From the NCBI GenBank assembly GCA_012728815.1, contig JAAYEI010000056.1:30263-94262 (forward strand): DNA of 64,000 bases, read 5' to 3'. This DNA comes from Clostridiales bacterium. GTDB lineage: Bacteria > Bacillota > Clostridia > Christensenellales > Aristaeellaceae. Below are positions 52,239 through 61,292 of the stretch, one piece after another. Position 1 is the first letter of the stretch; each line of letters opens with the position of its first letter. Under the pieces are notes generated by a model. The model made no database searches. It was not told the DNA's origin and saw only the letters and a program-made list of their open reading frames with translations. Made by a program: the position numbers and the translations under genes.

Positions 52239-54011
52239 ATGGAAATGTTTCATGATACCCAGCGAACCGACTGCCGCCAACCGGGCGGCGCCGTCACCCC
52301 CGGCACCGACATCACCCTGCGCCTGTACATCCATGGCAGCGCTGACCAGGTGACCCTGCGCTACTGGAATGGTGAGGAGACCTACATCCTGATGGCCAGG
52401 GTGGACCTTTGCACCTATGAAGCGCGCGTGCAGGCGCCCGCGCACCCGGGCCTGGTCTGGTACGATTTCAAGGCGCTGGACGAACGCGGCCATTGGATGT
52501 ACTACGGCAACAACCGTGACAAGCTGGGCGGCGTTGGCCAGCTGTACCAGGACCCGCCGCCTGCCTTCCAGATCACCGTGTATGACCCGGCCTTTGCCCC
52601 GCCTGCCTACCTGCGCGAGGGCATCATGTACCAGATTTTCCCCGACCGCTTCCACCGCAGCCGCCTGCCCCAGTCCCAGCGCAAGGACCGCGTGCTGCAC
52701 CAGGAATGGGATGAGCCGCCCTTTATCAACGCCGACGCGCGCAGCGGAGACAACTGGGCGCTGGACTTCTTCGGCGGGGATCTGGAGGGCATCCGCCAGA
52801 AGCTGCCCTACCTCAAGGACCTGGGCATCACGGTGCTCTACCTCAACCCCATCTTTGAGGCGCGCACCAACCACCGCTATGACACCGGGGACTACATGAA
52901 GATAGACCCGCTGCTGGGCAACGCGGAGGATTTCAGGCGCCTGTGCAAGGACGCGGCCCGCATGGGCATCCGGGTGCTGCTGGACGGCGTCTTCAGCCAC
53001 ACCGGGGAGGACAGCCTTTATTTCAACCGCTATGGCAGCTACCCTTCCCTGGGCGCCTTCCAAAGCAAGGACAGCCCCTACTACCCCTGGTACCGCTTCA
53101 ACAACTATCCCAACAGCTACGCCAGCTGGTGGGGCATCCCCACGCTGCCGGAAGTCAACAAGGATGAGCCCAGCTACCGCCAGTTCATCATGGGTGAGCA
53201 GGGAGTGGCCCGGCATTGGCTGGCCCAGGGCGCCAGCGGCTGGCGGCTGGACGTGGCGGATGAGCTGCCCATGGACTTTTTGCGCCAGTTACGGCGCGCT
53301 GTGCGGGGCCAGGACCCGCAGGCCGTGCTGCTGGGCGAGGTCTGGGAGGACGCCAGCAACAAAAACGCCTATGGGCAGATGCGCAGCTATGTGCTGGGGG
53401 ACACCCTGGACAGCGTCATGAACTACCCGCTGCGCGAGGCGCTCATCCGCTTTTTGACCCATGAGGTGCCGGCCTGGCAGGTGGTGCGGCAGATCCGCTC
53501 CCTGCAGGAGAACTACCCGGTGCCCTTCTTTTATTCGCTGATGAACCTGATGGGCAGTCATGACAGGGCGCGGCTGCACAACCTGCTGGCGCGCAAGGAC
53601 TATGCCCACATGCCCAACACCCAGCGCCGCGGGCTGGTGATGGACCAGGAGCACAAGCGCCTGGCAACCAGACGCTTTGAAAAGATGCTGCTGATCACCG
53701 TTTCCCTGCCGGGCATGCCCAGCCTGTACTATGGAGATGAAGTCGGCATGGAGGGCGCGGCCGACCCCTTCTGCCGGGGGACCTACCCCTGGGGCCGGGA
53801 GGACAAGGACATCCTGGCGCGGGTCAAGGCGGCCTTCGCGCTGCGCGCGTCCCGCCCGGTGCTGACCCGGGGTTTCCTGGAGCTGTCCCATGAGGGGGAG
53901 CACACCCTGGTCATCCATCGCTTTGCCAAGGACGGCCTGGACGTGTTTGGGGAACCCCTGGACGACGCGCCGTACATCCTGCGCGTCAGCCGGGACGCGC
54001 AAAAGCTGTAG
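52239..54011 (+). CDS. GH13 alpha-glycosidase (neopullulanase/cyclomaltodextrinase-like)
   Basis: 590 aa, no signal peptide, so cytoplasmic. An N-terminal beta domain (about 1-120) precedes the TIM barrel starting YLREGIMYQIFPDRF. Catalytic residues are D338 (GWRLDVADE), E367 (LLGEVWED) and D442 (MGSHDRAR). The C-terminal beta domain is short. It probably cuts maltodextrins. The context gives no transporter partner. A ribosome site is weak at the chosen ATG. Confidence 0.92.
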   Translation: MEMFHDTQRTDCRQPGGAVTPGTDITLRLYIHGSADQVTLRYWNGEETYILMARVDLCTYEARVQAPAHPGLVWYDFKALDERGHWMYYGNNRDKLGGVGQLYQDPPPAFQITVYDPAFAPPAYLREGIMYQIFPDRFHRSRLPQSQRKDRVLHQEWDEPPFINADARSGDNWALDFFGGDLEGIRQKLPYLKDLGITVLYLNPIFEARTNHRYDTGDYMKIDPLLGNAEDFRRLCKDAARMGIRVLLDGVFSHTGEDSLYFNRYGSYPSLGAFQSKDSPYYPWYRFNNYPNSYASWWGIPTLPEVNKDEPSYRQFIMGEQGVARHWLAQGASGWRLDVADELPMDFLRQLRRAVRGQDPQAVLLGEVWEDASNKNAYGQMRSYVLGDTLDSVMNYPLREALIRFLTHEVPAWQVVRQIRSLQENYPVPFFYSLMNLMGSHDRARLHNLLARKDYAHMPNTQRRGLVMDQEHKRLATRRFEKMLLITVSLPGMPSLYYGDEVGMEGAADPFCRGTYPWGREDKDILARVKAAFALRASRPVLTRGFLELSHEGEHTLVIHRFAKDGLDVFGEPLDDAPYILRVSRDAQKL

Positions 54012-54045
54012 CGCAAGATTTCATTCATGATTTTGTAATAAATTA

Positions 54046-54074
54046 TTGACAATTTGCGTGCATTCACATAGGAT
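54046..54074 (+). promoter_or_regulatory. Promoter of the peptidoglycan-binding repeat protein operon
   Basis: Perfect TTGACA (54046-54051), 17-bp spacer and TAGGAT (54069-54074) in an AT-rich gap. Confidence 0.7.
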
Positions 54075-54108
54075 GATGCTGAATACATGGCATTTTACGG
54101 AGGTCACC

Positions 54109-56994
54109 ATGAGCTTGAAGCACGGAAAGCGGCTGTTTTGCCTGTTGATCGCGGCGCTGATGTGGATCGTGGCGCTGTCGGGCCATGGTGAAACCTACCC
54201 CTATGTGGCCTACGCCACCGATTCGGTGCGCCTGCGGGGCGGCGCTTCCTCAAATGCCGCCATCCTGACGGTGATCCGCCAAGGGGACGCGGTGCTGGTC
54301 ACGGGGGCTGAGGGCAACTATAAGATTGTGGAATATGAAGGCCGAAAGGGCTATGTGGTGTCCTCCTTCCTGGGCGCGGCAACCTCCGCAGCCAGCGTGC
54401 CGGACCCGCAGCTGGCCGCCAGTTACCCCCTCCTGTCCTCTGGCAGCGAGGGTTTTCGCGTCAAAGCCCTGCAGGAGGCGCTGCAGGAACTGGGCTTCTA
54501 CAATCTGTCCATCGACAGCAAATATGGCAGCGGTACCAACAAGGCAGTGGGCGATTTTCAGGCCCAGAACAAGCTGGAAAGGACCGGCGTCGCCGATGCC
54601 GCCACCCAGCAGCTGCTGTTTGAGGGCCGGCCGCTCAACAAGCGCGGCCGCGAAAGCGACGTGAAGACCCTGCCCCCCATCCCTGGCACCACCATCCACC
54701 CCGGCGACCGGGGCGACGCGGTGGTCCAGGTGCAGCAGACGCTGACAGACCTCAAGCTCTACACAGGCAAAATTGACGGCGAGTACGGCAGCGGCACCCA
54801 GGAGGCGGTCAAGGCCTTCCAGCGCGCCAACCGGCTGAAGGTTGACGGCATCATCGGCACGCGCACCTTCGCGGCGCTGGACTCGGCACGGGCTGACAGC
54901 ACCGGGGGGCAGCCCACCCATGAAGAGACAGCCCGGCCAACCACCCCGCCCAGTGCGCCCTATGTGGAACCGGAGCTGCCGGAGGCCACCTACCCCTACC
55001 AGACCACGGCCGCGGCCTCGGTCAACCTGCGCAAACGGGCCTCAACCAGCGCCATGCGCCTGCTGACCGTACCCCAGGGCGCCAGCATCCAGGTGCTGGA
55101 GGACAGCGGCAACTTCCTCAAGGTCAGCTACCGCAACTACACCGGCTATGCGGCGAAGGATTTCATCAACATCCCGGAGCAATACCTGGAGGGCAAGGTG
55201 CTTTCCATCGACCAGAGCGCCCGGGTATCCTACGCCACCTTGGCGCCGGGCGCTGAGGGGCGCGCGGTGCGCGCACTGCAGCACGCGCTGACGGAGCTGG
55301 GCTATTACAACGCCGGGGTGGACGGCAAGTTTGGCGCGGGCACCACCGCGGGGCTCAAAGCCCTGCAGAAGAAGAACGGCCTGCGGGAGACCGGCGTGGC
55401 GCTGCCGGAGCTGCAGCAGCTGATTTTTGAAAAGCGGGTGCGCAACAGCCGCAACCGCCTGGTCTATACCAAAACCCTGCCGCCGCTGGACAACATCACC
55501 ATGCAGCAGGGCGACTTTGGCGACGCGGTGTACGAGCTGCACCAGCTGCTCATCGCGACAGGCCAGTATGACAGCAACCCGGGGTACGAGTTTACCCGCG
55601 CCACCACGGTCGCGGTGCGCGCCTTCCAGCAAAACCACAAGATCAAGGTGACCGGCAAGGTGGATGCCTTCACCCTGCTGGCCATCCGCACCGCCGCGAA
55701 TGTGGACACCGGCGGCCCCACCGAGGTCCAGCCCACCCAGCCGCCCCTCACCGCGGACAACGTGGTCATCATCCGCGATGGCACCAGGGGCCTGGCGGTG
55801 ACCCAGCTGCAGGCCCGGCTGGTGGAGCTGAACTACTACAGCATCAGCCCGGACGGGGTGTACAACGCCGATGATATCGCCGCCGTGCGCCACTTCCAGC
55901 GGGTGAACGGCCTGCCGGTGACCGGCGTGGCCGACCTGGCCACCCAGCAGACCCTGTTTACCGCCTATGCCCTGGCGGCAGACCCCCAGGCCACGCAGCC
56001 CGGCGTGAGCGGCGGGGCGCTGCGCATCGGGGCCCAGGGCGAGGAGGTGCGCGCGCTGCAATCCCGCCTGGTGACGCTCAACTACCTGAGCGGCCGGGTG
56101 GACGGCATCTTCGGCACCCAGACCGCGGCCGCGGTCACCACCTTCCAGCGCATGAACAACCTGGACCAGGACGGCATCGCCGGCAGCCAGACCCTGGGCG
56201 CCCTCTACCAGGCCAATGCCCGCCCCAACCAGACCGGGGCCCCCACCGCCCCGGAGCAGCCCCAGCAGACCGGCTTGCTGAAGGTGGGCAGCACGGGCGG
56301 TGAGGTGGTCAGCCTGCAGCAGCGGCTGATCGCGCTCAACTACCTGACCGGCAGCGCGGATGGCATCTATGGCCCCCGCACCTTCCTGGCGGTCAAGGAG
56401 TTCCAGGCCAAGAACAAGATGGAGGCTGACGGCATCGCCGGCAGCCTGACGCTGGCCAGAATCAACTCGCGTGAGGCCATCGCCAACACCGACTCCACCC
56501 TGCCACCCCCCACCAGCCAGCCCACCCAGCCTGTCGCGCCCGTGTTCACAGCGCCCCGGGCATCCGAGGTGCGCTACGCCAACTGGTATACGGACATCCG
56601 GCCCATCGCCCAGCGGCTGCGCAACGTGGTCATCTATGATTTCATGACCGGCGAGCACTACAACTTCCGCTTCTTCAGCCTGGGCAAGCACGCTGACGGC
56701 ACCACGCTGACGGCGGCGGATACCGCCACCATGAACAAGGTGCTGGGCGCCAGGAACTGGACGCCTCGCCCGGTCTGGGTCATCTTCAGCGACGGGCGGG
56801 TCTTCATGGGCTCCACCCACAGCCACCCCCACCAGACCGACTACATCGCCGGCAATGATCTCAACGGTCACCTGTGCGTGCACTTCCCCCGCGAGATGGC
56901 GGAAGCCGAACAGACCGGGCCCTATGCGGTCTCCCACCAGAACGCCATCCTGGCCGGCTGGGACCTGACACAGAACATGGCGCGCGGCAGGTGA
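54109..56994 (+). CDS. Large secreted protein with two SH3 and seven peptidoglycan-binding repeats and an unknown C-terminal domain
   Basis: 961 aa. Signal peptide (1-27), SH3 domain (about 30-85), two PG-binding-1 repeats, a second SH3 (about 300-360), then five more repeats to about 790, each of the form G-x3-VxxLQxxLxxLxYxxGxxDGxFGxxTxxAVxxFQ. Linkers are Pro/Thr/Gln-rich. The last 135 aa (VVIYDFMTGEHYNFRFFSLGK..., GNDLNGHLCVHFP) form a compact domain of unknown function with conserved-looking His and Cys. GGAGG precedes the ATG. First gene of an operon with cmk, plsC and ispH-rpsA. Confidence 0.88.
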   Translation: MSLKHGKRLFCLLIAALMWIVALSGHGETYPYVAYATDSVRLRGGASSNAAILTVIRQGDAVLVTGAEGNYKIVEYEGRKGYVVSSFLGAATSAASVPDPQLAASYPLLSSGSEGFRVKALQEALQELGFYNLSIDSKYGSGTNKAVGDFQAQNKLERTGVADAATQQLLFEGRPLNKRGRESDVKTLPPIPGTTIHPGDRGDAVVQVQQTLTDLKLYTGKIDGEYGSGTQEAVKAFQRANRLKVDGIIGTRTFAALDSARADSTGGQPTHEETARPTTPPSAPYVEPELPEATYPYQTTAAASVNLRKRASTSAMRLLTVPQGASIQVLEDSGNFLKVSYRNYTGYAAKDFINIPEQYLEGKVLSIDQSARVSYATLAPGAEGRAVRALQHALTELGYYNAGVDGKFGAGTTAGLKALQKKNGLRETGVALPELQQLIFEKRVRNSRNRLVYTKTLPPLDNITMQQGDFGDAVYELHQLLIATGQYDSNPGYEFTRATTVAVRAFQQNHKIKVTGKVDAFTLLAIRTAANVDTGGPTEVQPTQPPLTADNVVIIRDGTRGLAVTQLQARLVELNYYSISPDGVYNADDIAAVRHFQRVNGLPVTGVADLATQQTLFTAYALAADPQATQPGVSGGALRIGAQGEEVRALQSRLVTLNYLSGRVDGIFGTQTAAAVTTFQRMNNLDQDGIAGSQTLGALYQANARPNQTGAPTAPEQPQQTGLLKVGSTGGEVVSLQQRLIALNYLTGSADGIYGPRTFLAVKEFQAKNKMEADGIAGSLTLARINSREAIANTDSTLPPPTSQPTQPVAPVFTAPRASEVRYANWYTDIRPIAQRLRNVVIYDFMTGEHYNFRFFSLGKHADGTTLTAADTATMNKVLGARNWTPRPVWVIFSDGRVFMGSTHSHPHQTDYIAGNDLNGHLCVHFPREMAEAEQTGPYAVSHQNAILAGWDLTQNMARGR

Positions 56995-56995
56995 G

Positions 56996-57688
56996 ATGAT
57001 GAACAAACCCCTGATGACCATCGCGGTGGACGGCCCGGTCAGCGCGGGCAAGTCCACCCTGAGCGACGCGCTGGCGCGCAGGCTGAACATCCTGCACCTG
57101 GACTCCGGCGCCATGTACCGCGCGGTGGGCCTGTACGCGCTGAGAAACGGCATCTCCCCGGATGATGAGGCCGCCCTCAACCAGGTGATTGACAAGGGGC
57201 AGGCCCAGGTCACGGTGGACTACCGGGATGGGCAGCAAATCACCCTGCTCAACGGCCGGGATGTGACGGGGGAGCTGCGCGGCGAGGCCGTGGGCGCCGC
57301 CGCCTCGGCGGTGTCGCGCTTCCCCGCTGTGCGCCAATACCTGGTCAGCCTGCAACAGCAGCTGGCGCGGGAGCGCAGCATCCTGATGGATGGCAGGGAC
57401 ATCGGCACCGTGGTGCTGCCGGAGGCCGGGGTCAAGATTTTCCTGACCGCCAGCCCGGAGGACCGCGCGCTGCGCCGATATACCCAGCTGATCGCTGACG
57501 GCTTCAATGTGGACTACCCCACCGTGCTCAAGGACCTGCAAGCCCGCGATGAGCAGGACAGCAAGCGCGCGGCCGACCCGCTGCGGGCCGCGGAGGACGC
57601 GGTGGTGCTGGACACCTCCAGCTTCAGTTTTGAGCAGTCCCTGCAGGCGATGCTGGACATCGTGGAACAGGTGTATGGCAGCCACTGA
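56996..57688 (+). CDS. cmk: Cytidylate kinase
   Basis: 230 aa. P-loop VDGPVSAGKSTLS, LDSGAMYRAVGLYAL, and DGRDIGTVVLPEAGVKIFL are standard for CMP kinase; RDEQDSKR covers the LID arginines. Two ATGs (56996, 56999) lie 2-5 nt after the preceding stop, with AGGTGAG upstream. It overlaps plsC by 14 nt. Confidence 0.96.
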   Translation: MMNKPLMTIAVDGPVSAGKSTLSDALARRLNILHLDSGAMYRAVGLYALRNGISPDDEAALNQVIDKGQAQVTVDYRDGQQITLLNGRDVTGELRGEAVGAAASAVSRFPAVRQYLVSLQQQLARERSILMDGRDIGTVVLPEAGVKIFLTASPEDRALRRYTQLIADGFNVDYPTVLKDLQARDEQDSKRAADPLRAAEDAVVLDTSSFSFEQSLQAMLDIVEQVYGSH

Positions 57689-58316
57689 ACGCAGGGCGGT
57701 GGGCACGCCCTTTTACCGCTTTGCCCGGGGGTTGCTGGCGGCGTTCAGCGCCCTCTTTTATCCCTGTAAGATTGTCAACCAGCGCGCGGCGGACCTGAAC
57801 GCGCCCCTGATCCTGATCTGCAACCACCAGAGCATGATGGACCCGGTGCTGCTGGCGGTGAAGCTGCCCCAGCACGAGATCCACTTCATCGGCAAGCGGG
57901 AAATCACAAAGTTCAAACCGCTGAAGTGGGTGGTGGAACGCCTGCACATGATTGCCATTTCCCGCCACATGAGCGACCTGGCGGCCATGCGGGCCGCGGG
58001 CGCTGCCCTCAAAGGCAACCATGTGCTGGGCATTTTCCCGGAGGGCAAGCGCTGCGATGGCCCCAGCATGGACATTGTGGAAAGCGGCGCCAGCCTGCTG
58101 GCACAGCGCCATAAGGTACCGCTGCTGCCCGTGTACATCGCCGGGCGGCCCCGCCCCTTTCGCCGGGTCATCATGGAGGTGGCCCCGCCCCTCCAGTATG
58201 AGGACCTGTTGGGGGAAGGGATAGACAAAGCGGCCACGGAACGCATCAACCAGCGCATCCGGCAGCTTTACCAGGATTTTGATATTAAATACAATAAAAA
58301 AACAATCGGCGCATGA
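57675..58316 (+). CDS. plsC: 1-acyl-sn-glycerol-3-phosphate acyltransferase
   Basis: 213 aa. The HX4D motif is NHQSMMD, the glycerol phosphate motif is FPEGKRCDG, and PLLPVYIAG follows. It makes phosphatidic acid. ATG 57675 lies within the end of cmk, suggesting coupling. The cmk-plsC-ispH order is typical of Clostridia. Confidence 0.94.
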   Translation: MAATERRAVGTPFYRFARGLLAAFSALFYPCKIVNQRAADLNAPLILICNHQSMMDPVLLAVKLPQHEIHFIGKREITKFKPLKWVVERLHMIAISRHMSDLAAMRAAGAALKGNHVLGIFPEGKRCDGPSMDIVESGASLLAQRHKVPLLPVYIAGRPRPFRRVIMEVAPPLQYEDLLGEGIDKAATERINQRIRQLYQDFDIKYNKKTIGA

Positions 58317-58324
58317 CAAGTTTT

Positions 58325-58339
58325 TTTACATTGTGTAAA
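58325..58339. promoter_or_regulatory. Palindrome upstream of ispH-rpsA, operator candidate
   Basis: TTTACA-TTG-TGTAAA is a perfect 6-bp inverted repeat in a very AT-rich 49-nt gap. It overlaps a possible promoter (ATGACA...TAAATT) for the fusion gene. The regulator is unknown. Confidence 0.45.
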
Positions 58340-58365
58340 TTAAATGTCTGGGAGGATACGCAGGT

Positions 58366-60957
58366 TTGCCGATTACTGTAGCCAAAAGCGCTGGTTTTTG
58401 CATGGGGGTCAGCCGCGCGGTCACCACCGCGCTTGAGGTGGCCCGGGATGCGAAAACCAAGGGTATACGGGCAGTTTCCCTGGGGGAACTCATCCACAAC
58501 CCCGCCGCGGTGGCAGCGCTGGCCCAGGAGGGGCTCACCCCCATCCAGGACCCCACCGACGCGGAGGGCGCCATCCTGGTCATCAGGAGCCATGGCGCCA
58601 CGCCCGACACCATCGCAGCCTGCCGGCAATCCGCCGTCCATTTGGTTGACTGCACCTGCCCATTCGTGCATCATGTGCACAGGCTTGTCTCCAGGCACAG
58701 CCAGGACGGCAAACCTGTGATCATCCTGGGTGACCCCAACCACCCGGAGATTATCGGCATTGTGGGCTGGTGCGCAGGCCCGTCCTACATCATCCAGGAT
58801 GTCAGCCAGCTGGACAGCCTGCCGGCCCAGCTGCCTGGCGCATTGCTGGTCAGCCAGACCACCTTCCCCCCCTCAGCCTATGATGAGCTGCTGCCAGCCT
58901 TGATGGCGCGCTATGGGGATTTGCAGCATGAGAACACCATCTGCCAGGCCACCAGCGTGCGCCAGGCGGAGGCGGAGGAGCTGGCCCGTCAGTCTGACCG
59001 GATGATTGTGGTGGGGGGGCTGCACAGCGCCAACACGCGCAAGCTGGCAGAAACCTGCCGCAAGTGGTGCCCACAAACCCACTTGGTTGAAAAAGCCGCG
59101 GATCTGGTACACTACCGGATGAACCCGGCAGAAGAAAGGATTGGTATCACCGCTGGTGCGTCCACACCGGCGTGGTCACTTAAGGAGGTTGTTGACTTTA
59201 TGAACGACATGGAACTCAACGGACAGACCCAGAAACCGGAGACCCCGGACCAGGCCCAGGAAGCGCAGGAGGTGCTTGAGAGCGCCGCGCAGGACCTCAG
59301 CCAGCAGGCACAGGTCGCTGTGGAGCAGGTAAGCGACATGGCTGACGCCGCAGTTGAGGCATCCCAGGACGCGGTCCAGGCAGCGGAGGACGCTGTGGAG
59401 GACGCCGCAGAAGCCGTGGAAGCGGCTGCTGAGGAAGAAGTGTCTGAAGCAGCGCAGGAAGCCCCAGACACCGCGCAGGAGCCGGAAGAGGCTGCCGCCA
59501 CGGAAGCAACTGAAGACGTGGTGGAAGAAGCGGCGGAAGCCGCGGACGAGCAGCCTGCTGCAGCCGCTGAGGAGCCGCCCAAGGAGCCGAGCTTCATGGA
59601 CGCGGTAGCCGCCAGCATGACGCGCATCCGCTCTGGCCAGACCCTGATGGGCAAGGTGGTGCAGATCACCGAGGATGAGGTCAGCGTAAACATCGGCTAC
59701 AAGTCCGATGGCTTGCTCAAGCACAGCGACATGGTGGACACCGATGTGGAGCTGGGCGATGAGATCGAAGTTGAGGTCATCAAAGTCAACGACGGCGAAG
59801 GCAATGTCATCCTATCCCAGCGCAACATCGTCAACCGCAAGGTCTGGGCAGACCTCATGGAGAAGTACGAGCAGGGTGAGCTGGTGGAGGCGGTGGGCAA
59901 GGAGGCCGTCAAGGGCGGCCTGCTGGCCAGCATCGAGGGCGTGCGCGCCTTCATTCCCGCCTCCCACCTGGCCCAGCGCTATGTGGACAAGATTTCACAG
60001 TTTGTTGGCCAGAACCTGAAGCTCAAGATCATTGAGGTGGACGAGAGCAAGAAGCGCGTGGTGGCCAGCCGCAAGGAAGCCCTGGCCCAGGAGATGGAGG
60101 TCATCAAGGCCGCTGTCTGGAGCCAGCTGGAGGAGGGCGCGGTGGTGCGCGGCATCGTGCGGCGCTTTACCAACTTCGGCGCCTTTGTGGACCTGGGCGG
60201 CGTGGATGGCCTGATCCATGTATCAGACCTGAGCTGGAACCGCAACGTGGTGCCCAGCGAGGTGCTGCAGGCCAACCAGGAGGTGGATGTGAAGATCCTC
60301 AACCTGGACCGCGAGCGTGACCGCATCGCCCTAGGCTACAAGCAGCTGCAGCCGCGGCCCTGGGACAACGTGGAAGAGAAGTACCCCGTGGGCAGCATTC
60401 TGACCCGCACCATCGTGCGCGTGCGGCCCTTTGGCGCCTTCATCGAGCTGGAGCCCGGCGTGGACGGCCTGGTGCACATCTCCCAGGTAGCCCACACCCG
60501 TGTGGACAAGATTGAGGACGTGGTGCAGCCTGGCCAGGAAGTGAACGTCAAGGTGCTGTCCGTGGACCCGGTGGCCAAGCGCATCAGCCTGTCCATCCGT
60601 GAGGCGATGGAGGACAGTGCCCTGCACTACACCGCGGACATCCCCGGTGAAAGCTATGGCCAGGACAACAGCCCGCTGAGCTCCGGGTACCAGAGCTATC
60701 AGAGCAGCACCCCCGCCCCGTCCGCCAGTGAGGACCGCCCCGAGACCGCGCTGGAACTGGCCATGCGCAAGGCCCGCGAGGAGCTGGAAGCCCAGGAGAA
60801 CCGCGGGGAGCAGGAAACCCAGGAGGCTCCCGAGGAGCCGGACGCCCAGGAGACGCCCGAGGAGCCGGAGGCCCAGGAAACGCCCGAGGAACCGGAAGCC
60901 CAGGAGAACCCTGAGGAGCCGGAAGCCCAGAAAAATCTGGAAACTGACGGGGAATAA
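58366..60957 (+). CDS. ispH: IspH (HMBPP reductase)-ribosomal protein S1 fusion
   Basis: 863 aa. The IspH part (1-283) makes IPP and DMAPP with a 4Fe-4S cluster bound by C12 (GFCMGV), C96 (DCTCPF) and C193 (TICQATS). An Ala/Glu-rich linker (about 290-405) leads to four S1 RNA-binding domains (about 430-500, 518-580, 600-672, 688-758). The tail has repeats of PEEPEAQE. The fusion is known in Clostridia. TTG start at 58366 with GGGAGGA. Confidence 0.96.
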   Translation: MPITVAKSAGFCMGVSRAVTTALEVARDAKTKGIRAVSLGELIHNPAAVAALAQEGLTPIQDPTDAEGAILVIRSHGATPDTIAACRQSAVHLVDCTCPFVHHVHRLVSRHSQDGKPVIILGDPNHPEIIGIVGWCAGPSYIIQDVSQLDSLPAQLPGALLVSQTTFPPSAYDELLPALMARYGDLQHENTICQATSVRQAEAEELARQSDRMIVVGGLHSANTRKLAETCRKWCPQTHLVEKAADLVHYRMNPAEERIGITAGASTPAWSLKEVVDFMNDMELNGQTQKPETPDQAQEAQEVLESAAQDLSQQAQVAVEQVSDMADAAVEASQDAVQAAEDAVEDAAEAVEAAAEEEVSEAAQEAPDTAQEPEEAAATEATEDVVEEAAEAADEQPAAAAEEPPKEPSFMDAVAASMTRIRSGQTLMGKVVQITEDEVSVNIGYKSDGLLKHSDMVDTDVELGDEIEVEVIKVNDGEGNVILSQRNIVNRKVWADLMEKYEQGELVEAVGKEAVKGGLLASIEGVRAFIPASHLAQRYVDKISQFVGQNLKLKIIEVDESKKRVVASRKEALAQEMEVIKAAVWSQLEEGAVVRGIVRRFTNFGAFVDLGGVDGLIHVSDLSWNRNVVPSEVLQANQEVDVKILNLDRERDRIALGYKQLQPRPWDNVEEKYPVGSILTRTIVRVRPFGAFIELEPGVDGLVHISQVAHTRVDKIEDVVQPGQEVNVKVLSVDPVAKRISLSIREAMEDSALHYTADIPGESYGQDNSPLSSGYQSYQSSTPAPSASEDRPETALELAMRKAREELEAQENRGEQETQEAPEEPDAQETPEEPEAQETPEEPEAQENPEEPEAQKNLETDGE

Positions 60958-60983
60958 ACCCTCCTGTCAAACAACACACAGGG

Positions 60984-61016
60984 ACAGGGCCGCGCGGACT
61001 GCGCGGCCCTGTTTTA
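60984..61016 (+). terminator. Terminator of the ispH-rpsA operon
   Basis: ACAGGGCCGCGC (60984-60995) and GCGCGGCCCTGT (61001-61012), 12 bp, loop GGACT, then TTTTA. Confidence 0.85.
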
Positions 61017-61239
61017 TAGCCAATTCCCCCGCGGGCTTGACGATGTAGCGCAGACCTGGTTCGTCACGCTGAGGGAGACCATCAACGCGCTGACGGAGCA
61101 TACGTCTTTCGGGTGCCGCGAAGTTCAGTGAAGAGGGCGCAGCTTACTGTCGCCTTGGCTGAGCAAGACAAGGAACAGCCAACCATGCCCGCTACTCGAA
61201 AGCATTGATATCTGGTGCAGGTATCAGCTGGACAAGACC
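61017..61239. other. Gap between convergent operons with possible gene remnants
   Basis: About 220 bases between two terminators. A plus-strand frame of about 33 codons (GLDDVAQTWFVTLRE...) ends at a TGA near 61131, and a second short frame (VKRAQLTVALAEQDKEQ...) follows shifted by one base. Neither has a start with a ribosome site or a family I recognise. Base composition is less GC-rich than the flanking genes. It may be a decayed gene or non-coding. Confidence 0.3.
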
Positions 61240-61270
61240 TCAAAAGCCCGCCGGAAGCGGGCTTTTGAGA
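61240..61270. terminator. Terminator downstream of rplA
   Basis: CTCAAAAGCCCGC (61240-61252) and GCGGGCTTTTGAG (61258-61270), a perfect 13-bp stem with loop CGGAA. Ends the minus-strand ribosomal operon. Confidence 0.8.
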
Positions 61271-61292
61271 TGTTGGGGTTGATTCTTCCGGC

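Noticed and set aside
55042..57213. A 723-codon open frame on the minus strand
   Set aside because: Opposite the repeat protein and cmk; its apparent repeats only reflect the repeats of the real gene.
59280..59580. Repeat array resembling a CRISPR or satellite
   Set aside because: It is coding: the Ala/Glu-rich linker of the IspH-S1 fusion, with irregular unit length and no spacers.
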